Below the pieces are notes generated by a model, which searched no databases, was not told the DNA's origin, and saw nothing but the letters and a program-made list of their open reading frames with translations. A stretch of 47,464 nucleotides of DNA from Candidatus Obscuribacterales bacterium (GTDB lineage: Bacteria > Cyanobacteriota > Vampirovibrionia > Obscuribacterales > Obscuribacteraceae), in assembly GCA_019746975.1 (NCBI GenBank), contig JAIERK010000018.1, forward strand, positions 1 to 47,464, given 5' to 3'. The stretch's first letter is position 1, and each line of letters opens with the position of its first letter. A program made the position numbers and the translations under genes. Shown here piece after piece: positions 42,536 to 47,464 of the stretch.

Positions 42536-43033
42536 TCAAGAGCAACGTGCTGAGCTTCGCGCCTCGAACAATTCGAGGAACCGCGGATGCACCAGTGTGT
42601 TCTCCTTCTCGACGTGAATCGCGAGATCTTTTTGTACAGACTTTATCTTGCTGATGACCTGCTCTGTTTGTTCCTTATTCGGTAACGTAGCAATCATCTG
42701 ACTGAGCGTTGTGAGGGCGTTGCCGCATCCGTCGTGCTCAACTTCCATCTCGTGAAGACGCTCGAGGAGATTCATTTCGGTCACAGGTGCAACGTCCTCT
42801 GATTCCAGTGCTATGCCGGTCGGGAAAAGCAAGGTCTCTTCGTCTTTGAGATGAGTCTCTATTTTCGACCTCACCTTCTTGTAGAGCTTTTGGGCTTCGA
42901 TAAGTGCATCAGACGGCGAGCAATCATCCGCTAGCGCTTCAAGAAGCTCGGAAATTTTCGGGAGTTCCTTTCTCAAAAAACTGTGGTGATTGGCGACAAT
43001 CTCTTCAACGATTTCTTTGAAACTTGGTTGCAT
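42536..43033 (-). CDS. Hemerythrin-like HHE-domain protein
   Basis: A 165-residue four-helix protein with the HHE ligand set: H16/H17, H61-x3-E65 (HLKDE), H100 in MEVEHDG, and H140-x3-E144 (HVEKE) followed by HPRFLEL. This matches the di-iron hemerythrin domain of the RIC/ScdA/DnrN iron-sulfur-cluster repair proteins but without their short N-terminal ScdA_N domain. A role in nitrosative or oxidative stress, or in oxygen or iron sensing, is plausible. GGTG lies four bases before ATG 43033. A terminator-like hairpin is just upstream, see 43045-43070. Confidence 0.88.
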   Translation of the reverse strand: MQPSFKEIVEEIVANHHSFLRKELPKISELLEALADDCSPSDALIEAQKLYKKVRSKIETHLKDEETLLFPTGIALESEDVAPVTEMNLLERLHEMEVEHDGCGNALTTLSQMIATLPNKEQTEQVISKIKSVQKDLAIHVEKENTLVHPRFLELFEARSSARCS

Positions 43034-43044
43034 ACTTCACCAAC

Positions 43045-43070
43045 AAAAAGGCTCATCCATCGAATGAGCC
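43045..43070 (-). terminator. Terminator-type hairpin in the hemerythrin leader
   Basis: On the minus strand GGCTCAT-TCGATGG-ATGAGCC is a perfect seven-pair hairpin with a seven-base loop, followed directly by TTTTTG. It ends 12 bases before the hemerythrin ATG (43033) and about 130 bases after the desaturase stop. It may terminate the desaturase transcript or act as an attenuator for hemerythrin. Confidence 0.65.
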
Positions 43071-43079
43071 AATCTCCAA

Positions 43080-43102
43080 CTTGCTTTGCAAGCGATAGTA
43101 TA
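43080..43102 (-). promoter_or_regulatory. Candidate -10 and leader hairpin upstream of hemerythrin
   Basis: GGGTATACT provides a TATACT -10 (complement of 43097-43102), with only a distant TTGAAC as -35 (21 bases away), so an extended -10 is more likely. Just downstream CTTGC-AAA-GCAAG (complement of 43080-43092) forms a short hairpin. A transcript started here would meet the 43045-43070 hairpin before the gene. Confidence 0.35.
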
Positions 43103-43197
43103 CCCGAATCAGAGTGTCTTAAGGTTCAACCGGTTTTCTGCCTACTATTTGCAAAAAAGCCCTGCTGATTGATTCACACCTGAATTCACTTGTTACG

Positions 43198-44157
43198 TTA
43201 TCTCTTCGAGTTGACAGGTGCGTTCAGGCTTTGCAGCTTCACAGCCCTCTGAATGTGCATCGGTCTTTGAAGACTCAGTGGTCGGTGGATTCGCACTGCT
43301 CTCTGCATATGCAGCGGACGGTGGAAATTCATACGCTTTTGAATGCTGAGCGGCTGGTCAATTTTGATATCCAGATTGAAGGTCCGTCGTTTCGGAGGCG
43401 CAGCCTGCCTTTCTGGAAGATCCTGCGGGCAGACATTTACTCTTCCAGCGAGTCCGAATTTTTTCATCAATGAAATAAGAGCCCAGGAGGCGTCGAATTC
43501 CCACTTTGTCAGGCCTGTTTTTGCAGATCCGGGATACATATGGTGATTGTTGTGCCAACCTTCTCCCATCGCAAGAAGCGCTACCCACCACACATTTACC
43601 GAGTCGTCGTTGTTTGCGAAATTCTTGTATCCGAGCTTGGGAATATGGCAGACCACGTTAAGCATTAGTGGTATCTGAAGAACCGCTATGGCAGCCAATA
43701 GGCTTGCAAGTGCCGCTACCCAGCCAAAGCACAAAAGGATTACGATCCTGATCGAGATGTTTAACCCATAAGACAAGGCGTGGGCTCTATGCCACTTTCC
43801 ATTTTGCTCCAAGAATTGGTACACCGGATCTTTTATCAGGTCCTTTGCTTGCACACTGGGGTTGATATGCTCCGGATAAGTCTCGTGCATGAGCCATCCG
43901 AGGTGTGCGTTCTTCAATCCATATCTTGGTGAATGAGGATCTAGAGGCGTGTCCACATGGCGATGGTGCGCACGATGAACTGTTGCCCACCAAATTGGCG
44001 ATCCCTCGAATGACAGGTAGCCACCAAGGACGAGCAAATACTCGATCCATTTGGGGCACTCAAAAGATCTATGCGACAGCAGGCGGTGATATCCGACCGT
44101 AGTGCCAAGCCCATGCCATATGTAGAACAGTAGAAAGAGAATAATAAACTCAGCCAT
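43198..44157 (-). CDS. Delta-9-type acyl-lipid/acyl-CoA fatty acid desaturase with basic repeat tail
   Basis: A 319-residue membrane protein from ATG 44157 (GGAGG seven bases before). The three histidine boxes of the di-iron desaturases are present: HRLLSH (24-29), HRAHH (61-65) and HNNHH in GEGWHNNHHMYPGS. Order and spacing fit the stearoyl-type Delta-9 family (DesC/OLE1 branch), which inserts a double bond into saturated fatty acids in the membrane. Residues 268-309 after the catalytic part form seven hexapeptide units, for example RPLHMQ, RAVRIH, RPLSLQ, RPMHIQ, RAVKLQ, which are not part of known desaturases. The start 20 codons earlier (44217) is not supported by a ribosome site. Confidence 0.9.
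   Translation of the reverse strand: MAEFIILFLLFYIWHGLGTTVGYHRLLSHRSFECPKWIEYLLVLGGYLSFEGSPIWWATVHRAHHRHVDTPLDPHSPRYGLKNAHLGWLMHETYPEHINPSVQAKDLIKDPVYQFLEQNGKWHRAHALSYGLNISIRIVILLCFGWVAALASLLAAIAVLQIPLMLNVVCHIPKLGYKNFANNDDSVNVWWVALLAMGEGWHNNHHMYPGSAKTGLTKWEFDASWALISLMKKFGLAGRVNVCPQDLPERQAAPPKRRTFNLDIKIDQPLSIQKRMNFHRPLHMQRAVRIHRPLSLQRPMHIQRAVKLQSLNAPVNSKR
43231..43356 (-). repeat. Seven 18-nt units encoding basic hexapeptides in the desaturase tail
   Basis: The units read QPLSIQ, KRMNFH, RPLHMQ, RAVRIH, RPLSLQ, RPMHIQ, RAVKLQ. The pattern is basic-x-hydrophobic-x-hydrophobic-Gln/His, with a 36-nt higher-order similarity between alternating units. The DNA copies are diverged, so this is not a fresh expansion. 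Confidence 0.8.
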
Positions 44158-44325
44158 CACAAAACCTCCAATTTTGGCGTGACAACCTGACTGCGGACGA
44201 TTCAGTCCGCAGAACAAAACACCACAGGCGACACTACGCGCCCCAATTGCTACACAATACAGGAGTGATACTCCCGCTTCTAGTCATTTATTTTGAGTGG
44301 GGCTGCCCTCTACAGCCTCCGATAC

Positions 44326-44919
44326 TTACCGATACAAAGCTGATTCGGGTCGTCCACGCCGGATGTCCTGACTAAGTTCATCCTGGCTGACGTATTTGTC
44401 GACCCATTGTTCAGTCATCAAGGATTCGAACAGTTCTTCAAGAGTTTCGGGCACCTCGGCGACCTGTAAGACCCGCCTGTTGTCGCTGTCCGGTGTCGTG
44501 TACTGATTCCAGGCCAGGCGGTCAATTTCCATTCCTTTCCGATTGTAGTAGCTGAGCAATGCCAGGCCTACTTCTTTGGAAACAGTGGCTTTGTCCTTTA
44601 CTTGCCAATCTCGAAGGATTGTTCTGCCTATTCCTATTAGGTAATAGGCGCGCTCCTTCTCATATTTGGGCTCATCGATGAAGAATGCCCAGGTTGTCTC
44701 GTCAACATTGTCGAGATAGGGCTCTGTGCGGATTTGGAACAACCTGCCTGAGGCAGATGTCACCGATACCGGTCCAAAGCCGGAGTTCATCAAATGAATC
44801 TCGAGAACCCGCAGAATATGGGCGTTGAAGCTTACTGCCTTCTTGTCAGCCTGGAGCTGGAGCCGCTTCCGATATTCGTCGGGGATGCGAATGCTTATAT
44901 TTGTTGTCTTTTCGCCCAT
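44326..44919 (-). CDS. Ribbon-helix-helix protein with unknown C-terminal domain
   Basis: A 197-residue protein. Residues 5-46 read TTNISIRIPDEYRKRLQLQA then VSFNAHILRVLEIHL, the strand-helix-helix pattern of Arc/MetJ-type DNA-binding domains. The C-terminal 150 residues (WAFFIDEPKYEKERAYYLIG, and VGLALLSYYNRKGMEIDRL) form an unrecognised mixed domain that might sense a ligand. The gene is followed 168 bases later by the desaturase on the same strand, so it could control that gene or itself, although this is only positional. A -35/-10 pair at 44954-44981 is well placed. Confidence 0.7.
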   Translation of the reverse strand: MGEKTTNISIRIPDEYRKRLQLQADKKAVSFNAHILRVLEIHLMNSGFGPVSVTSASGRLFQIRTEPYLDNVDETTWAFFIDEPKYEKERAYYLIGIGRTILRDWQVKDKATVSKEVGLALLSYYNRKGMEIDRLAWNQYTTPDSDNRRVLQVAEVPETLEELFESLMTEQWVDKYVSQDELSQDIRRGRPESALYR

Positions 44920-44953
44920 TTGTATTCACGCGATTACAATTTGTACTGAACCC

Positions 44954-44981
44954 ACTATACCATAGATTTTCAAGTAGGCAA
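44954..44981 (-). promoter_or_regulatory. Promoter of the ribbon-helix-helix gene
   Basis: Minus strand TTGCCT (complement of 44976-44981) and TATAGT (complement of 44954-44959) are separated by 16 bases, a sigma-70-like layout, and end about 34 bases before the ATG at 44919. Confidence 0.4.
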
Positions 44982-45053
44982 TATTCGTCACCAGGTTTGA
45001 AACAATGATCGTTTTTGTAACGAATACCCCATTCTGTTTCGCCACGTGAAGAT

Positions 45054-45081
45054 TTGAATTGCATGGTAAAAGTTGTAATAT
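45054..45081 (+). promoter_or_regulatory. Promoter of the 41-residue ORF
   Basis: TTGAAT (45054-45059) and TAATAT (45076-45081) are separated by 16 bases. Transcription would start near 45088, only about a dozen bases before the GTG at 45101, leaving a leader just long enough for the GAGG ribosome site. Confidence 0.45.
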
Positions 45082-45100
45082 CACCGTTGTGAGGATGGAT

Positions 45101-45226
45101 GTGACAACCCTTTTGGATAAACTGGTAAGCAAGTTGCCAATTATTCAGGCTGTGCTAGGCTTGGACGTGAACCTCCTACAGACCGTCCTTCAAAGCGGAG
45201 AGAAAGTAGCTGTCAACGCAGCATAA
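45101..45226 (+). CDS. Small 41-residue amphipathic ORF
   Basis: GTG at 45101 follows GAGG by six bases and the frame runs 41 codons to TAA. The product is amphipathic: TTLLDKLVSKLPIIQAVLGL and then VNLLQTVLQSGEKVAVNAA. Leu and Ile at regular spacing suggest a coiled coil or a membrane-surface helix. An ATG five bases upstream (45095) is an alternative start. It has its own promoter-like sequence at 45054-45081 and stands divergent to the ribbon-helix-helix gene and convergent to the beta-lactamase-like gene. No family recognised. Confidence 0.42.
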   Translation: MTTLLDKLVSKLPIIQAVLGLDVNLLQTVLQSGEKVAVNAA

Positions 45227-45239
45227 CTAACGGACTGAG

Positions 45240-46427
45240 CTAATCACCGACATCCTGTGGCGCCTCGTCAGTGTTTTCAACTTGAGTAGCGTTGCCAAAA
45301 GCCATTCTTGCTGCGACTTTTGCAATATCATACACAGGCGGTTTTCTCAAATTGCAAAGCGCGATAACCGCCGATTTTGTTTCCGGCAGAATAATGATTG
45401 TGGATGCGATGCCCTGTGTGCCACCATTCATCTGCACTGCGAATTCCCCACCGAAATTAGGGTTGCGCCCTGCTGACCAACCAAATGCCCATTTTGATGA
45501 TGCCCCTGTGCTGAGTGGCGGTCTGTTTTTCCACAGAGTCTCATATCCCGCGGGGCTTAGCAGTTTTCCCGACATAAGCCCGAACACATACTTAGTGAGA
45601 TCGTCCGTCGTGCTTGCGAGCATGCCTGCCGCTGTCGAGATTGCCGGATTCTTGTAGGCTATTGCGCGTAGAGGACCTTGTCCGCCATTGTCACCATACC
45701 CTTGAGCCACGCGTCCGGTCGGCTGCAGCAAAACAGTGGTGGCGCTGCTGTCCATACCCAACGGACCGAATATGGTCTCCCTCACTACTTCGAAGTACGG
45801 ACGTCCGGTAACTTTCGCGATAACAGAACCGAGCAGCCGATAGCTGAAGTTCGAGTATAGAAATTGTGAGCCTGGTTGCGACGCGAGCGGCGTATTCAAC
45901 AAAATGGGCATCTGCTCCTGCCATAGAACCTCTTGCGACAGCTGCTTGGGGACACCAGCCGTCATCGAAGCCAACTGTCTAATGGTAAGCGATTGATAAG
46001 TTGGAGTAAGACCGTCGAGGTACTTACTCAGCGGATCATCAAGCCCAACAAGACCTCTATCAACAAGAGACAGTAGAGTTAGCGCTGTAAATGTTTTGGT
46101 TAATGAGGCTAAACCAAATACGGTATCATTCGTCGCCGGGATCTGTTTATCCACATTAGCGAAACCATATGGTTTTTGAAACACGACTTGACGATTCTTG
46201 ATTACGACCAGGCAGTAGGCAGGAACACCCAATGCCGTCATTCGCTGATTGACCATACCGTCGATTTGGCTGAGTCTCGACGACATGTCACCAGAAGCGA
46301 TACCACCTGCGGTACCTTGCACCATTGATTGCGGATTCGCCGGTCCATCTGGTGCTTGTGCAAATACTGAAGTGATGCCCACCTGAAGCAATGCCAACAA
46401 TGCGACCACTAATTGTTTTGCATTCAT
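45240..46427 (-). CDS. Exported serine beta-lactamase-like (class C/DD-peptidase fold) hydrolase
   Basis: A 395-residue protein with Sec signal (MNAKQLVVALLALLQVGI, cleavage after VFA). Catalytic motif 1 is LASLTKTF (S-x-x-K), motif 2 is YSNFSY (Y-x-N) and a candidate for motif 3 is MNGGTQG (H/K-x-G variant). The propeptide-like N-terminal 55 residues are polar. Proteins of this group include class C beta-lactamases, esterases and D-aminopeptidases, so the substrate is unclear. GGAG lies eight bases before the ATG at 46427, which overlaps the stop of the upstream DUF4239 remnant as ATGA, so translation is coupled. Confidence 0.88.
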   Translation of the reverse strand: MNAKQLVVALLALLQVGITSVFAQAPDGPANPQSMVQGTAGGIASGDMSSRLSQIDGMVNQRMTALGVPAYCLVVIKNRQVVFQKPYGFANVDKQIPATNDTVFGLASLTKTFTALTLLSLVDRGLVGLDDPLSKYLDGLTPTYQSLTIRQLASMTAGVPKQLSQEVLWQEQMPILLNTPLASQPGSQFLYSNFSYRLLGSVIAKVTGRPYFEVVRETIFGPLGMDSSATTVLLQPTGRVAQGYGDNGGQGPLRAIAYKNPAISTAAGMLASTTDDLTKYVFGLMSGKLLSPAGYETLWKNRPPLSTGASSKWAFGWSAGRNPNFGGEFAVQMNGGTQGIASTIIILPETKSAVIALCNLRKPPVYDIAKVAARMAFGNATQVENTDEAPQDVGD

Positions 46428-47257
46428 TTCTTAGACTCCGAAGATTGTGATGATGCTGAATCCTCAACAAACCAGTTGACATCAAACCCAGAGCCAAAAC
46501 CAGCGTCTTTGGCTCCGAGCTCTGGTCTGTATGGGTTTTGGTAAATGTATATGAGGAAAATATTCATCGAGAGAAATATGGCTACGCATGCCGTCATCAG
46601 AGTCTGCGCAAGGACGCTTTCCACAAAAAAGAAATAAGTGAAGAGCACCAGCATGATACCGCCCACGATGAGGACGCACCATAGCACGGATTATAGTCCG
46701 CCACGAGATGCCACCATCCTATACTTCCTTGCGTCAGCCAGCTCCTCGAGGTCATCGAGTAGCTTCGCATAGCATTCGCTCTCGCGATCGCCTTCCGGAT
46801 GATAGCCTGTAGAGGCTCTCCAGATGTTGCGGTAAGAGGGCACGGTCGCCTCTTGCACAGAACCTTCTTCGACTTTCGACCAGTCTTGCCCAACCGCGGC
46901 TATTGCGTATTGGTGTACATCTTCTCGAATTTTTTGTCTGGTCGGTTCTTTGAAAGTAGAGGCAAGGTGGTAGATATTGGACAACATGTTAGCTTCACTA
47001 ACCGCCATCTGACTAGCTGTATCGACCTTGCCCTGAGAATTGACAACAATTAGACCAACCAGGATTGCGTAAAGAGTCCCGATGATCGCCGACAAAATAC
47101 CAGCAACTTCGTGACATGCCTCCAGTGATTCCCTGGGCACAAACTTGCGCACCAATAGCATTCCCGCGACAGAACAAACGGTGCTGTGTCTGGCGTCAAG
47201 CCTTTTTGCCTGCCGTATTGCCTCAGCGCATTGACTCATCAAAAATCTTACTTTCAT
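46424..47257 (-). pseudogene. DUF4239 (bestrophin-like) gene interrupted by one in-frame stop
   Basis: Reading the minus strand from ATG 47257 gives an N-terminal TM region, AGILSAIIGTLYAILVGLIV and the DUF4239 middle (SEANMLSNIYHLASTFKEPT), then a TAA at 46691-46693 after SRGGL. The same frame continues SVLWCVLIVGGIMLVLFTYF and TLMTACVAIFLSMNIFLIYI, the second membrane pair of DUF4239, and ends at 46424. Without the stop the protein would have 277 residues, the usual size. Two pieces of 188 and 87 residues result. It could also be translated by reinitiation at the GTG at 46687, but a simple nonsense mutation is more likely. Its end overlaps the beta-lactamase-like gene (ATGA). Confidence 0.82.
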
Positions 47258-47283
47258 AGTGATCGGTCCTCGCCGATAATCTT

Positions 47284-47464
47284 ACCCGTGACAACCTCAT
47301 TGCTGAGCACTAGAAAGAGACGCAATGGAGGCAAAAATGAGTATGCAGGCCAAGAAAGAATTGGTGCACCGTATGCGGTGGCAATACCTGGAAGCTAACC
47401 GGAACGGGAAAACAGAGATCATCAACGCGATAATTGCAGCAACAGGCTATCACCGCAAGTACGC
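47284..47464 (+). mobile_element. Left end of an insertion sequence (integrase-type DDE transposase)
   Basis: The sequence CCGTGACAACCTCATTGCTG begins about 50 bases before the transposase start and has the GTGACA...TCA.TG start shared by inverted repeats of this transposase group. The right end, and any target duplication, are outside the window. It is at the border of the DUF4239 gene, which it does not interrupt. Confidence 0.55.
47337..47464 (+). CDS. Transposase/integrase N-terminus (partial)
   Basis: ATG 47337 with GGAGG five bases upstream. The 42 visible residues, beginning MSMQAKKELVHRMRWQYLEA and ending in TGYHRKYA, match the N-terminal helix-turn-helix of the integrase-core transposases that carry the signature TGYHRKYAI followed by a basic region. 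The catalytic DDE core lies beyond the window. It is a full frame so far, so the copy may be intact. Confidence 0.8.
   Translation, partial: MSMQAKKELVHRMRWQYLEANRNGKTEIINAIIAATGYHRKY

Noticed and set aside
44177..47296. Dispersed GTGACAACC motifs (near 44179, 45101 and 47288) as IS inverted repeats
   Set aside because: Only the copy at 47288 is next to a transposase; the similarity of the others does not extend beyond about ten bases.

Overview
The window is a 47 kb stretch of a free-living-type bacterial chromosome with roughly balanced base composition, AUG starts with GGAGG-type ribosome sites on many genes, and very little recognisable housekeeping content (rsgA is the only core gene). 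The mix of very long Pro-rich proteins with RHS/YD-like cores, many secreted TPR, HEAT and Sel1 proteins, a HAMP sensor and OmpR fragments with a particular sequence style, and numerous orphan families resembles the non-photosynthetic cyanobacterial relatives (Vampirovibrionia/Melainabacteria, especially Obscuribacterales). That assignment is an inference from style, not from a marker gene.

Left part (1-9.5 kb): the 5' part of an exported YbjQ-family gene, an ANT(3'')/AadA-type nucleotidyltransferase, a chimeric scar joining an alpha/beta-hydrolase N-terminus to a methyltransferase C-terminus, a 1,314-residue protein with an RHS-like core and two tandem papain-like domains, a Sel1-repeat protein, an exported TPR-like protein and two small proteins. 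Next (10-20 kb): a Tiki/ChaN/EreA-type metallo-domain protein, a His-rich polytopic membrane protein, a small P-loop protein, a candidate structured RNA, a second scar in which 5'-truncated OmpR-regulator and HAMP-sensor fragments face away from each other, then an SDR dehydrogenase/SMP-30 lactonase pair, an AHSA1 protein, an unknown protein, and rsgA followed by a missed 57-residue ORF.

Middle (20-32 kb): a HEAT-repeat secreted protein coupled to an unknown protein, an SRPBCC protein, a three-gene cluster of large secreted proteins, a TPR protein, an O-methyltransferase and an orphan protein made of MshEN-like units. Right part (32-47 kb): a SAM methyltransferase, a small membrane protein, a slipin pseudogene with three frameshifts, a radical SAM protein, a complete four-gene sugar-type ABC operon (two tandem binding proteins, permease, single-domain ATPase), a protein with three copies of a ligand-binding-like domain, a hemerythrin gene preceded by a terminator-like hairpin, a delta-9 type desaturase with a seven-unit basic hexapeptide tail, a ribbon-helix-helix protein, a 41-residue ORF with its own promoter, a serine beta-lactamase-like hydrolase coupled to a DUF4239 gene broken by one in-frame stop, and the left end of an insertion sequence running off the window.

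No complete new defence or biosynthetic system can be demonstrated. The most interesting items are the double papain-like RHS protein, the in-register duplication of the ABC binding-protein gene, the hexapeptide tail on the desaturase, the hemerythrin leader, the candidate structured RNA near 13.3 kb, and the concentration of broken or fused genes (1.3-1.8, 13.4-14.2, 33.7-34.5 and 46.4-47.3 kb).
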